NCBI GenBank assembly: GCA_043766985.1
Contig: JAYUHM010000234.1
Span: 34,504-98,503 of the forward strand
Source of the DNA: JAAFIP01 sp043766985
GTDB taxonomy: Bacteria > Pseudomonadota > Gammaproteobacteria > Burkholderiales > Burkholderiaceae_C
Direction: 5' to 3'
Length of the DNA: 64,000 nt
Shown: positions 50,976 to 61,927 of the stretch, piece by piece
Position numbering within the stretch: position 1 is the first letter of the stretch
Layout: each line of letters starts with the position of its first letter
Notes under the pieces: model-generated
What the model was told of the DNA's origin: nothing
What the model saw: the letters and a program-made list of their open reading frames with translations, nothing else
Database searches by the model: none
Made by a program: the position numbers and the translations under genes

Positions 50976-53849
50976 ATGTCAGCGTCTGTGTACCAGGCAT
51001 ACGGTAGCAATACCTATCTATTCGGCGGTAACGCCCCATACGTCGAAGAGATGTATGAAAATTATCTCTCCAACCCAGGTTCCGTAACGGACTCGTGGCG
51101 CGCCTATTTTGATGCGCTCCAGCATGTCCCCGCCTCTGACGGTACCAATGCGCACGACGTTGCGCATCTGCCCGTCATCAACGCCTTTGCCGAGCGCGCC
51201 AAGCAGGGCGTAACGAAAGTGGTGACCGCCAGTAGCGACGCCGCCATGGGGAAGAAGCGCACCGCAGCGCAGCAAATGATTGCCGCTTACCGCAACGTCG
51301 GCGCGCGCTGGGCCAATTTAGACCCGCTGCAGCGCACCGAGCGCGAGAGCATTCCCGATCTGGATCCTGCGTACTACGGTTTTACCGATGCAGACCAAGA
51401 AGTGGTGTTCGACACCAGCAATACGTATTTTGGCAAAACCAGCATGCCACTGCGCGAGCTACTTAACGCGCTGCGCGAAACCTACTCAGGCACCATTGGT
51501 GCAGAGTACATGTACTCCACCAACCAGGACGAAAAGCGCTGGTGGCAGCAAAAGCTGGAGAGCATTCGCAGCAAGCCAAATTTTACGAACGACGAGAAAA
51601 AGAACATTCTGCAAAACCTCACCGCGGCCGAAGGCCTGGAGCGTTATTTGCACACCAAATACGTCGGCCAAAAACGCTTCTCGCTCGAAGGTGGCGAGAG
51701 CTTTATCGCCTGCATGGACGAGCTGGTGCAAAAGGCCGGTGTAGCAGGCGTGCAAGAGGTAGTCATCGGCATGGCCCACCGTGGCCGTTTGAACGTGCTG
51801 GTCAACACCCTGGGCAAGATGCCCAAGGATTTGTTTGCCGAGTTTGACCACACCGCCCCCGAAGATCTGCCCTCGGGCGATGTGAAATACCACCAAGGCT
51901 TTAGCTCCGACGTAACCACCCCCGGTGGCCCGGTGCACCTGACCTTGGCGTTTAACCCTTCTCACCTGGAGATCGTCAACCCCGTGGTCGAAGGCAGCGT
52001 GCGCGCCCGCATGGACCGCCGAGGCGATGCCATTGGCGACAGCGTGCTGCCCGTGCTGGTGCACGGCGACGCGGCCTTTGCAGGCCAGGGCGTGGTGATG
52101 GAAACATTGGCGCTGGCGCAAACGCGCGGTTACTACACCGGCGGCACGGTGCACATCGTCATCAACAACCAAATTGGCTTTACCACCAGCGACCCGCGCG
52201 ACACCCGCTCCACCATTTATTGCACCGACGTGGTGAAGATGGTCGAAGCCCCGGTGCTGCACGTCAACGGTGACGACCCCGAAGCCGTGGTACTGTGCAC
52301 CCAGTGGGCACTGGAGTACCGCCAAGAGTTCAACAAAGACGTGGTGGTAGACATTATTTGCTTCCGTAAACTCGGCCACAACGAGCAAGACACCCCTGCG
52401 CTGACCCAGCCCTTGATGTACAAAAAGATTGCGGCGCACCCTGGCACGCGCAAGCTGTACGCCGACAAGCTGAGCACCCAAGGTTTGGGAGACACGCTGG
52501 GTGACGACATGTTCAAGGCCTACCGCGCTGCCATGGACGAAGGCAAGCACACCGAAGACATCACCATCACCAACTTCAAAAGCAAGTACGCGGTGGACTG
52601 GACGCCTTTCGTCGGCAAAAAGTGGACCGATGCCGGCGACACTGCCATCCCCATGGCCGAGTGGAAGCGCATTGCTGAGAAAATCACCACTATCCCCGCA
52701 ACCGTCACGGCGCACCAGTTGGTGAAAAAGGTCTACGACGACCGCGCCGCCATGGGGCGTGGCGACATCCCGGTAGACTGGGGCATGGGCGAGCACATGG
52801 CGTTTGCCTCCCTCGTCGCGTCGGGCTACCCCGTGCGCCTCTCGGGTGAAGACTGTGGCCGTGGCACCTTTACCCACCGCCACTCGGTCATCCATGACCA
52901 GAGCCGCGAAAAGTGGGACTCGGGCACCTACATTCCGCTGCAAAACGTGGCTGACGGCCAGGCACCGTTTGTCGTCATCGACTCGCTGCTGTCTGAGGAA
53001 GCTGTGTTGGGTTTTGAATACGGCTATGCGTCTAACGACCCGAACACCTTGGTGATATGGGAAGCCCAGTTTGGCGACTTTGCCAACGGCGCGCAGGTAG
53101 TAATCGACCAGTTTATTGCCAGCGGCGAAGTCAAGTGGGGCCGTGTGAACGGCATTACGCTCATGCTGCCGCACGGCTACGAAGGCCAGGGCCCTGAGCA
53201 CTCGTCGGCTCGCCTGGAGCGCTTTATGCAGTTGGCTGCAGATGCCAATATGCAGATTGTGCAGCCCACCACGGCCAGCCAGATTTTCCACGTCCTGCGC
53301 CGCCAGATGATCCGCAACCTGCGCAAGCCGCTGATCATCATGACGCCCAAGTCGCTCTTGCGCGCCAAAGATGCTGCGTCGCCGCTCAGCGAGTTCACCA
53401 AAGGTGGTTTCCAGACCGTGATTCCTGATCACAAAGAGTTGGATGCGAAAAAGGTGAAGCGATTAGTGGCTTGCTCCGGCAAGGTTTACTACGACTTGGT
53501 GCGCAAGCGCGAAAGCATGTCGGACGGCAAAGGCACTGACGACACCGCCATCATTCGCGTGGAGCAGGTTTACCCCTTCCCACACAAGGCGTTTGCTGCC
53601 GAGCTGAAGAAATACCCCAACGTGCAGGATATCGTGTGGTGCCAGGACGAACCGCAAAACCAGGGCGCGTGGTTCTTCATTCAGCACAACATCCACGAGA
53701 ACATGTCGGATGGACAAAAGCTAGGCTATTCGGGCCGCGCAGCGTCTGCGTCGCCTGCAGCGGGCTATGCGCACTTGCACCAAGAGCAGCAAAAGGCGCT
53801 GGTCGACGGTGCCTTTGCCAAGCTCAAGGGCTTTGTGCTCACGAAATAA
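50976..53849 (+). CDS. sucA: 2-oxoglutarate dehydrogenase E1 component
   Basis: A 957-residue thiamine diphosphate enzyme of the citric acid cycle. The N-terminus SNTYLFGGNAPYVEEMYENY is the E2-interacting segment; MAHRGRLNVLVNTLGK and INNQIGFTTSDPRD carry the thiamine/metal site, and LMLPHGYEGQGPEHSSARLE the pyrimidine-domain signature. It ends LKGFVLTK. GGAGGT lies upstream of ATG 50976. It starts an operon with sucB (34 bp gap) and lpd. Confidence 0.97.
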   Translation: MSASVYQAYGSNTYLFGGNAPYVEEMYENYLSNPGSVTDSWRAYFDALQHVPASDGTNAHDVAHLPVINAFAERAKQGVTKVVTASSDAAMGKKRTAAQQMIAAYRNVGARWANLDPLQRTERESIPDLDPAYYGFTDADQEVVFDTSNTYFGKTSMPLRELLNALRETYSGTIGAEYMYSTNQDEKRWWQQKLESIRSKPNFTNDEKKNILQNLTAAEGLERYLHTKYVGQKRFSLEGGESFIACMDELVQKAGVAGVQEVVIGMAHRGRLNVLVNTLGKMPKDLFAEFDHTAPEDLPSGDVKYHQGFSSDVTTPGGPVHLTLAFNPSHLEIVNPVVEGSVRARMDRRGDAIGDSVLPVLVHGDAAFAGQGVVMETLALAQTRGYYTGGTVHIVINNQIGFTTSDPRDTRSTIYCTDVVKMVEAPVLHVNGDDPEAVVLCTQWALEYRQEFNKDVVVDIICFRKLGHNEQDTPALTQPLMYKKIAAHPGTRKLYADKLSTQGLGDTLGDDMFKAYRAAMDEGKHTEDITITNFKSKYAVDWTPFVGKKWTDAGDTAIPMAEWKRIAEKITTIPATVTAHQLVKKVYDDRAAMGRGDIPVDWGMGEHMAFASLVASGYPVRLSGEDCGRGTFTHRHSVIHDQSREKWDSGTYIPLQNVADGQAPFVVIDSLLSEEAVLGFEYGYASNDPNTLVIWEAQFGDFANGAQVVIDQFIASGEVKWGRVNGITLMLPHGYEGQGPEHSSARLERFMQLAADANMQIVQPTTASQIFHVLRRQMIRNLRKPLIIMTPKSLLRAKDAASPLSEFTKGGFQTVIPDHKELDAKKVKRLVACSGKVYYDLVRKRESMSDGKGTDDTAIIRVEQVYPFPHKAFAAELKKYPNVQDIVWCQDEPQNQGAWFFIQHNIHENMSDGQKLGYSGRAASASPAAGYAHLHQEQQKALVDGAFAKLKGFVLTK

Positions 53850-53883
53850 ACACTTCAAAAAAAGAATCTAGGAATTTTTAATC

Positions 53884-55149
53884 ATGGCCATCGTAGAAGT
53901 CAAAGTCCCGCAACTGTCTGAGTCAGTGGCAGAGGCAACCATGTTGCAATGGAAAAAGAAAGTTGGCGACGCAATCGCCATCGATGAAATATTGATCGAC
54001 ATCGAGACCGACAAAGTGGTGCTGGAAGTCCCAGCGCCCAGCGCCGGTGTATTGATTGAAATTTTGGTCACAGATGGCGGTACCGTCGCGGCAGAGCAGT
54101 TGATTGCGCGCATCGACACTACCGCAACAGCAGCTGCAGCCGCGTCCCCTGTCGCGGCGCCCGCCGCGGCAGTGGCAGCCAGCGCGCCAGCAGCCGCTTC
54201 ACCTGCAACCGGTGGATCGATGAGTGGGGTAACCATGCCGGCCGCCGCCAAAATCATGGCCGACAATAACTTGGCGACAGGCTCGGTCGCAGGCAGCGGC
54301 AAAGATGGCCGCGTGACCAAGGGTGACGTCTTGGCCGCAGTGGCTGGAGGCAGCGCTACCGCCTCCGTTGCTGCGCCTACGGCGATTCCCACTGGCGTGC
54401 CTACCAAAGTGTTGCCCCAAGTGGCTGCACCCACCGTAGATCTGGGTAACCGCCCCGAGCAGCGCGTGCCCATGAGCCGCCTGCGCGCACGCGTGGCCGA
54501 GCGCTTGCTGCAATCGCAGTCCACCAACGCGATTTTGACCACGTTTAACGAAGTCAACATGGCCCCGGTGATGGAAATGCGCAAGCGCTTCCAGGAGAAG
54601 TTTGAGAAGGAATACGGCTGCAAGCTGGGCTTCATGAGCTTCTTCGTCAAAGCCGCCGTGCATGCTTTGAAGAAGTTCCCCGTGCTCAACGCCTCGGTCG
54701 ACGGCAGCGACATTGTCTACCACGGCTACTTTGACATCGGCATCGCCGTAGGCAGCCCACGCGGCCTAGTGGTGCCCATCCTGCGCAACGCCGACCAGAT
54801 GAGCTTTGCCGACATCGAGAAAAAGATCGCCGAGTTCGGCAAAAAAGCCGCAGAGGGCAAACTCGGCATGGAAGACATGACCGGCGGCACCTTCTCCATC
54901 AGCAACGGCGGCACCTTCGGCTCGATGATGTCCACCCCCATCATCAACCCACCGCAGTCCGCCATCCTCGGCGTGCACGCCACCAAAGACCGCGCCGTCG
55001 TCGAAAACGGCGTAGTCGTCGTGCGCCCCATGAACTACTTCGCCATGAGCTACGACCACCGCATCATCGACGGCCGCGAAGCCGTGCTGGGCCTGGTGGC
55101 GATGAAAGACGCGCTGGAAGATCCGGCTCGTTTGTTGTTTGATATTTAA
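53884..55149 (+). CDS. sucB: 2-oxoglutarate dehydrogenase E2 (dihydrolipoyl succinyltransferase)
   Basis: A 421-residue E2. The lipoyl domain has the modification site IETDKVVLEVPAP (lysine about residue 43). An alanine-rich hinge follows (TATAAAASPVAAPAAAVAAS), then the E3-binding domain (MPAAAKIMADNNLATGSVAG) and the catalytic domain RVPMSRLRARVAERLLQSQS to the late MSYDHRIIDGREAV with the catalytic histidine and aspartate. Succinyl-type by context. It lies between sucA and lpd. Confidence 0.97.
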   Translation: MAIVEVKVPQLSESVAEATMLQWKKKVGDAIAIDEILIDIETDKVVLEVPAPSAGVLIEILVTDGGTVAAEQLIARIDTTATAAAAASPVAAPAAAVAASAPAAASPATGGSMSGVTMPAAAKIMADNNLATGSVAGSGKDGRVTKGDVLAAVAGGSATASVAAPTAIPTGVPTKVLPQVAAPTVDLGNRPEQRVPMSRLRARVAERLLQSQSTNAILTTFNEVNMAPVMEMRKRFQEKFEKEYGCKLGFMSFFVKAAVHALKKFPVLNASVDGSDIVYHGYFDIGIAVGSPRGLVVPILRNADQMSFADIEKKIAEFGKKAAEGKLGMEDMTGGTFSISNGGTFGSMMSTPIINPPQSAILGVHATKDRAVVENGVVVVRPMNYFAMSYDHRIIDGREAVLGLVAMKDALEDPARLLFDI

Positions 55150-55159
55150 GGAATAGCCG

Positions 55160-56587
<1,428 letters not shown>

Positions 56588-56590
56588 ACC

Positions 56591-57688
56591 GTGCAGGTTC
56601 GCGCCGCCTACGAAGCCGAGCTAAAAGCCCGCGGCTACACCAGTGACCCCGCGCAGCTGCGCGCGGTGGAGGCGCTGGAGCGCTGCGCAACCGAGTGGGC
56701 TGACTTTAAAGAGCAGCGGTCTAACGCATTTAAAAAGCTCATTAACCGCCCCGACATTCCCAAGGGCGTGTACATGCACGGCGGGGTGGGGCGGGGCAAG
56801 AGCTTTTTGATGGACTGCTTTTATAACGCCGTACCCCTCAAGCGCAAAACCCGCTTGCACTTCCATGAGTTTATGCGCGAGGTGCACCGCGAACTGGCAG
56901 ATCTGCAAGGCACCGTGAACCCGCTGGACGAACTTGGCAAACGCATGGCCCAGCGTTACCGGCTGGTGTGTTTTGACGAGTTCCATGTGGCCGACATTAC
57001 CGACGCGATGATCTTGCACCGCCTGCTGGATGCGATGTTTAAAAATGGCATTGGTATGGTGACCACCAGCAACTTTCATCCGGATGAGCTCTATCCCAAC
57101 GGTCTGCACCGTCCGCGCATATTGCCCGCGATTGCGCTGCTGAAAGCCCATATGCAGGTCATCAGCGTAGACAACGGCACCGACTACCGCCGCCGCACCA
57201 TGGAGCGGGTGAAGCTGTACCACACGCCCTTAGGCCCCGAGGCCGACGCCGCGATGGAGCAGGCCTTTACCCAACTGGCCGAGGTGCACGACGAAGACCC
57301 GGTGCTGCACATTGAGGCGCGGGAGATTCGCAGCAAACGCAAGGCGGGCGGCGTGGTGTGGTTTGACTTTGCCACCCTGTGCGGTGGCCCGCGCAGCCAA
57401 AACGACCACTTGGAGCTGGCCACCCAGTTTCATACCGTGCTTTTAAGTAACGTGCCGCAAATGTTTATACGCCAGGCATCAGAAGCGCGCCGTTTTACCT
57501 GGCTGATTGACGTGCTGTACGACCGGCGCGTTAAACTGATCATGTCTGCCGCCGTGGCCCCTGAGCAGCTGTATACCGAGGGGCCGCTGGCGCACGAGTT
57601 TCCGCGCACCGCGTCGCGCCTCAACGAAATGCAGTCGGCAGAGTTTTTGGCGTTGGAGCGGCGCACCGTAGACACCCGGCTGACTTAG
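56591..57688 (+). CDS. zapE: Cell division ATPase ZapE (AFG1 family)
   Basis: A 365-residue AFG1-like ATPase. Walker A is MHGGVGRGKSFLMDCF, Walker B is RLVCFDEFHVADITDAMIL, and TTSNFHPDELYPNGL is the sensor region. In other bacteria ZapE associates with FtsZ at the septum under stress. The start is GTG 56591, 3 bp after lpdA, so it belongs to the sucAB-lpdA transcript. It ends before a small exported-protein gene. Confidence 0.93.
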   Translation: MQVRAAYEAELKARGYTSDPAQLRAVEALERCATEWADFKEQRSNAFKKLINRPDIPKGVYMHGGVGRGKSFLMDCFYNAVPLKRKTRLHFHEFMREVHRELADLQGTVNPLDELGKRMAQRYRLVCFDEFHVADITDAMILHRLLDAMFKNGIGMVTTSNFHPDELYPNGLHRPRILPAIALLKAHMQVISVDNGTDYRRRTMERVKLYHTPLGPEADAAMEQAFTQLAEVHDEDPVLHIEAREIRSKRKAGGVVWFDFATLCGGPRSQNDHLELATQFHTVLLSNVPQMFIRQASEARRFTWLIDVLYDRRVKLIMSAAVAPEQLYTEGPLAHEFPRTASRLNEMQSAEFLALERRTVDTRLT

Positions 57689-57751
57689 AGCGTGATCGCG
57701 CTGATGGGAAATCACATGGGCCAAGAGAGATCGCAACTTGCTAAACTGGTA

Positions 57752-58414
57752 ATGAGAGCTACTATTTTTATAGCTGCTTGTGCTATGTTCCATTGGGCTG
57801 GAGCCCAAAACACTACCGAAAATGCACAAGCCATTGCTGCGCGCAACGCCAAAGAGCTGGCCGAGCGTGACCGCATAGCCCAAGAGCGCACCAAAGCCGG
57901 CAAAGACTACGAGGCAGCCAAGGAGGGCTGCTACCAGCAGTTTGCAGTCAACCCCTGTTTGGCGACAGCACGCAATAGCTACAACACCCAGGTTGCCGAC
58001 CTGAAACGCCAAGACAACGCGCTCAGCGACGTGCAGCGCAAACGCCGCGGCGCTGAGCAGGTGCAGCGCACCGAAGATAAAATCTCTAACGCCCGCCCGG
58101 CGCAGGTAGCACCGCAACGCGGCAATGCCTTAGCTGCTGAACCCAAGCGCCCAGAGCGCCAAGCGCAGCCTAAAGCTGAAAAGCAAAGTAGCGCGCAAGC
58201 CGCCAAAAGCCGCAGCGAAGCGGCTGCTGCCAAGCAAGCGGCTGCGCGCAACAAAGCGGCAGCGCAACAAAGCAAAATGGCAGACGCTGCAACAGCCAAA
58301 GCGCAAGCTGTACAGCGCAACCAAGAGGCCGACGCGCACCGCGCAGCGGTCCTGAGCCGCCAGCAAAACGCCAAAAAGAAACCCGCTGCCTCGCTGCCGA
58401 TCCCGGCCAACTGA
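57752..58414 (+). CDS. Small secreted protein, alanine/lysine-rich, with repeat-derived signal peptide
   Basis: About 220 residues from ATG 57752; an earlier in-frame ATG at 57692 is possible. The N-terminus MRATIFIAACAMFHWAGAQN is a good signal peptide, and its hydrophobic core (residues 6-18) is entirely a copy of the dispersed repeat at 57769-57803. The mature part has a cysteine pair (KEGCYQQFAVNPCLATA) and is otherwise charged and helical, with long alanine/lysine/glutamine runs at the C-terminus, probably coiled. Function unknown. Confidence 0.7.
   Translation: MRATIFIAACAMFHWAGAQNTTENAQAIAARNAKELAERDRIAQERTKAGKDYEAAKEGCYQQFAVNPCLATARNSYNTQVADLKRQDNALSDVQRKRRGAEQVQRTEDKISNARPAQVAPQRGNALAAEPKRPERQAQPKAEKQSSAQAAKSRSEAAAAKQAAARNKAAAQQSKMADAATAKAQAVQRNQEADAHRAAVLSRQQNAKKKPAASLPIPAN
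57769..57803 (+). repeat. Dispersed repeat, copy K, encoding a signal peptide core
   Basis: A well-conserved copy: TATAGCTGCTTGTGCTATGT then TCCATTGGGCTGGAG. It is read in frame as IAACAMFHWAG. Confidence 0.85.
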
Positions 58415-58429
58415 GCCTATGCGCTGGGT

Positions 58430-59236
58430 TTAGCGCAAACTGCTCATGGGCGGGATGGCGATGGGCGCAGGGGCCTCCGCGCCCAAAGGCTCCAGCTTCA
58501 CCACCACCAGCGACAGGTTGTCGCCCGTGCCACGCGACCGGCTGCGGGCCTTGTCGATTAAAAACTCGGTAGCTTCGCGTGGCGACAGGGCCGACAGCAC
58601 CGAGCCCAGCTCGGCATTGCTAAAGTAGTGCCACACACCGTCGCTACAGCACATCAGGGTGTCGCCGGGGCGCAGGGTGGGCACGTAGTGCACGTCCATT
58701 GGCGGGTCTTCTTCGGTGCCCAGGCAACCCATCAAAATATTGGACTGCGGGTGCGAATTGGCTTCTTCCTCGCTGATTTCGCCTTTGTCGACCAAGGTTT
58801 GTACATACGAATGGTCCATCGTGCGCTTTACCAGCTTGTTGCCGTGGTAGTGGTAAATCCGGCTGTCACCCGCATGCACCCAGTGGCAGTCGCCCGCCGG
58901 GTTAATTAAAAACGCCACCACGGTGCTGTGCGGCTCTTGTTCAGACGAAATAGCCGTCAGCTTGATGACGATATGCGCCTCTTGTACCAGTTGCTTGAGC
59001 ATTGACGGTGCATCGTCCACCTCGGGTGAATAGCGCTCAAACAGCTGGCGGGCCGTCATCATCACCTGGTCAGACGCTTTGCGCCCGCCACTGCGCCCAC
59101 CCATGCCGTCAGCCACCACCGCCAGCACGCAGCCGTTGATACGCGGATGGTTAAGCAGTACCACTTGGTCTTGCTGATATTCACGGTCACCCTTGTGGAT
59201 GCCGGTTGATGCGGTGATGCGGTAGCCCTTGGACAT
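58430..59236 (-). CDS. PP2C-type serine/threonine protein phosphatase
   Basis: A 268-residue PPM-family phosphatase. Metal-binding motifs: REYQQDQVVLL, VVADGMGGRSGG (DGMGG), WVHAGDSRIYHY (GDSR), and the late MCCSDGVWHYF and GTGDNLSLVVVKL (SDG and DN). It dephosphorylates protein serine/threonine residues in the cytoplasm. The N-terminal SKGYRITASTGIHKGD is typical of the small bacterial form. No kinase gene is adjacent. It is divergent from the DUF465 gene. Confidence 0.93.
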   Translation of the reverse strand: MSKGYRITASTGIHKGDREYQQDQVVLLNHPRINGCVLAVVADGMGGRSGGRKASDQVMMTARQLFERYSPEVDDAPSMLKQLVQEAHIVIKLTAISSEQEPHSTVVAFLINPAGDCHWVHAGDSRIYHYHGNKLVKRTMDHSYVQTLVDKGEISEEEANSHPQSNILMGCLGTEEDPPMDVHYVPTLRPGDTLMCCSDGVWHYFSNAELGSVLSALSPREATEFLIDKARSRSRGTGDNLSLVVVKLEPLGAEAPAPIAIPPMSSLR

Positions 59237-59353
59237 GGTGTTTTATGGCGCTTTGTAGTGTTTGATACCGATATTTTGCTGCGTAAATACTATGGCGTAG
59301 GCAGTGTATTGCAATTATTATCAAGGGTCTTACTGCGCACGACAACTTATTCC

Positions 59354-59566
59354 TTGGACTCTAACCTACATTCCCCCTCCCGCCGCCTGATCGAACTGCG
59401 TATGGAACACGCCGATTTGGACGCCAGCATTGACCGTTTGAGCGACCAAAAAGGCGACGCACCGGTCGACGAGCTCTTGCTGCGCCGCCTGAAAAAGCGC
59501 CGCCTCGCCCTGCGCGACCAGATCGCCCGGCTGGACAGCGCGCTAGACGGAAACGAGCCCGCCTGA
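59354..59566 (+). CDS. DUF465/YdcH-family small protein
   Basis: A small helical protein of about 70 residues if the TTG at 59354 is used (DSNLHSPSRRLIELRMEHAD, then LRRLKKRRLALRDQIARLDS). This matches the DUF465/YdcH pattern and size. The open frame begins at 59258, but that would leave almost no promoter room next to the divergent phosphatase gene. Its stop overlaps the start of the helicase gene (TGATG), so translation is coupled. Function unknown. Confidence 0.7.
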   Translation: MDSNLHSPSRRLIELRMEHADLDASIDRLSDQKGDAPVDELLLRRLKKRRLALRDQIARLDSALDGNEPA

Positions 59567-61569
59567 TGGCCTTAACCGACCAAGTACGCACGGCGTTTAC
59601 CGCTGGCGGCGTGTTAGAGCGTGCCACCGAGCATTTTGTACCCCGTAGCGGCCAGCGCGACATGGCCATGGCCGTGGCCCAAACCATTGAGGATGGCGGC
59701 GCGCTGGTGGTAGAGGCCGGCACCGGCGTGGGTAAAACGTTTGCTTACCTCGTACCCGCGCTGCTGTCGGGCGCACGCGTCATGGTGTCCACCGCCACCA
59801 AGGCCTTGCAAGACCAGTTGTATTCCCGCGACTTGCCCCGTTTGGTAAGCGCCCTGGGCCTGCCCGTGCGCACCGCCTTGCTCAAGGGCCGCAGCAGTTA
59901 CCTGTGCCTGCACCGCTTGGGCCTGGCACGGCATGAGACCGGCACCGACCGCTTTGCCACCCGCACGCTAGCCCGGGTAGAAGAATGGGCGCAGGCCACC
60001 TTTACCGGCGATTTGTCTGAGATTTCGGGCCTGGACGAGCGTTCGCCCATCATCCCCTTGGTAACGTCTACGCGCGACAACTGCCTGGGCTCGCAATGCC
60101 CCAAGTTCAAAGCCTGCCACGTTAACCTGGCCCGGCGCGAGGCATTGGCCGCTGACGTGGTGGTGGTCAACCACCACTTGTTTTTTGCCGACCTGGCCGT
60201 GCGCGAATCTGGCATGGCCGAGCTGCTGCCCAGCGTGCGCGTGGCCATATTTGACGAAGCCCATCAGCTCAACGAAACCGGCGTGCAGTTTTTAGGCCAA
60301 AACATCAGCACCGGCCAATTGCTGGACTTTGCCCGCGACATGCTGGCCGCTGGCCTGACACTGGCGCGCGCCTTGGTGGACTGGCAAAGCCTGGTAGGCG
60401 GCGTAGAACGCAGCACCCGCGAGCTGCGCCTGGTGGTGGGCAAGCAGCCGCCCAATGTACGCATGCGCTGGAAAGGCCCCGCACCCGAAGGCCTGCCCGA
60501 GCCCGCCTGGACGCAAGCGCTGATTGACCTGGACGCCGCGCTGGCCCTGGCCTGCGAGGGCCTCGCCACCGTCAGCGAGATCGCCCCCGATTTTGTGCGC
60601 CTGCACGAGCGCGCTAGCCTGCTGGCCGAGCAAACCCTGGCCTTCACGCGCCCCTGCGCCGCAGGCTCGGTGCGCTGGCTAGACGTGGGCGTGCAACTGC
60701 GCTTGGTAGAGTCGCCGCTGGACATTGCCACCACCGTGCGCAAACGCCTGCTAGGCGAGGGCGTAGCGCCCAGCGAGAACGAAGTGGTAGAACAAGAGCG
60801 CCGCCAGCGCGCGTATATTTTCACGTCTGCCACCTTGGGCGACGATGAAAAACTCACCTGGTTTACCCAGCCCTGCGGCCTGGAAAACGCCCAGGTGCTG
60901 CAAGCCGACAGCCCGTTTGACTACGAAACCCAAGCCACCGTCTACGTGCCGCGCCACCTGCCGCAGCCCAAAGACGCAGGCCACACGCTGGCCGTAGCGC
61001 ATCTGGCCGCCGAGGCTGTGCGCCGCCTGGGTGGCCGCACCCTGGTGCTCACCACCACGCTGCGCGCCCTCAAAGCCATTGGCGAAGACATGACCGAAAG
61101 CCTGGACGGCAGCGGCATCGTGGTGCTGGTACAAGGCAGTGCGCCCAAGCGCGAGCTGGTAGAGCGTTTTCGCGAAGGCACGACGGTGGGCAAACCCGGC
61201 TGCGTGCTGGTAGCCTCAGCCAGCTTTTGGGAGGGCATTGACGTACCAGGCAACGCCCTGCAAATGGTCATCATCGACAAACTGCCCTTCCCGCCGCCGG
61301 GCGACCCGTTGGTAGAGGCCAGAGCGCAAAAGCTGGAGGCCGAGGGCCGCAGCCCCTTCAACGACTATTTCGTCCCCGAGGCCGCCGTCTCCCTCAAACA
61401 AGGCGCAGGCCGCCTGATCCGCCGCGAGACCGACTGCGGCATCTTGGTGCTGTGCGACACCCGGTTGGTGCAAATGGGCTACGGAAAACGCCTGTTGAAC
61501 GCACTGCCGCCTATGCGGCGTATTTTTACGACGGAAGAGTTTGACGGTGCCCTGGATGCGTTGAAATAG
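59566..61569 (+). CDS. DinG/XPD-type ATP-dependent DNA helicase (YoaA-like)
   Basis: A 667-residue superfamily 2 helicase. Walker A is VVEAGTGVGKTFAYL, DEAH is in VAIFDEAHQLNE, and the iron-sulfur cysteines are in SSYLCLHR and NCLGSQCPKFKACHV. Late motifs include SASFWEGIDVPGNALQ and QGAGRLIRRETDCG. Such iron-sulfur helicases act in DNA repair (DinG) or with the polymerase III chi subunit (YoaA). It follows the DUF465 gene by a 1-bp overlap. Confidence 0.92.
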   Translation: MALTDQVRTAFTAGGVLERATEHFVPRSGQRDMAMAVAQTIEDGGALVVEAGTGVGKTFAYLVPALLSGARVMVSTATKALQDQLYSRDLPRLVSALGLPVRTALLKGRSSYLCLHRLGLARHETGTDRFATRTLARVEEWAQATFTGDLSEISGLDERSPIIPLVTSTRDNCLGSQCPKFKACHVNLARREALAADVVVVNHHLFFADLAVRESGMAELLPSVRVAIFDEAHQLNETGVQFLGQNISTGQLLDFARDMLAAGLTLARALVDWQSLVGGVERSTRELRLVVGKQPPNVRMRWKGPAPEGLPEPAWTQALIDLDAALALACEGLATVSEIAPDFVRLHERASLLAEQTLAFTRPCAAGSVRWLDVGVQLRLVESPLDIATTVRKRLLGEGVAPSENEVVEQERRQRAYIFTSATLGDDEKLTWFTQPCGLENAQVLQADSPFDYETQATVYVPRHLPQPKDAGHTLAVAHLAAEAVRRLGGRTLVLTTTLRALKAIGEDMTESLDGSGIVVLVQGSAPKRELVERFREGTTVGKPGCVLVASASFWEGIDVPGNALQMVIIDKLPFPPPGDPLVEARAQKLEAEGRSPFNDYFVPEAAVSLKQGAGRLIRRETDCGILVLCDTRLVQMGYGKRLLNALPPMRRIFTTEEFDGALDALK

Positions 61570-61585
61570 TAGGTATATTGGAATG

Positions 61586-61620
61586 TAGCCCAATAGAATA
61601 TAGCACGAGCAGCTATTTTA
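61586..61620 (-). repeat. Dispersed repeat, copy L
   Basis: A reverse copy of high conservation (GTAGCCCAATAGAATATAGC then ACGAGCAGCTATTTTA) just after the helicase stop. Confidence 0.8.
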
Positions 61621-61697
61621 TTTGTAGCGGTAGTTGATGCTGTTTGATGCTTCAAAGACCGGAAAACCTGCTCGCTTGAAGGTGGTTGGCTGGCGGC

Positions 61698-61816
61698 GGA
61701 TGAATGAGGGGTACGCTGCAAAAATTTCCAGAAACACGCGCGAATTGCGGTAACGCCAAGCCAGCTTTTGTATCGCGCGCCTTCCTCCAATTTTTCATCC
61801 CACCCCTCATTCATCC
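61698..61816. repeat. Inverted repeat, perfect 15-bp arms
   Basis: GGATGAATGAGGGGT at 61698-61712 and its exact complement at 61802-61816; inner AAAAATT/AATTTTT tracts allow a longer, imperfect stem. No coding content. Confidence 0.5.
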
Positions 61817-61927
61817 ACCGCGTGAGGACTCTTTGTGTGCATCAGAAATACGCGCACAGAAAATTTGCCTGATAATTTCACGGAATAACCCATTTGTAAA
61901 CTCAGCACCAAAACATAGAGTTCCACC

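Larger units (their letters stand above)
61570..61927. other. Gene-free stretch with repeats
   Basis: About 360 bp. It holds a dispersed repeat copy (61586-61620) and an inverted repeat (61698-61816). I see no gene. Confidence 0.5.

Noticed and set aside
51486..53432. A 648-codon open frame on the minus strand opposite sucA
   Set aside because: Pure shadow of sucA; the translation is histidine/valine/glycine-rich with no family pattern.
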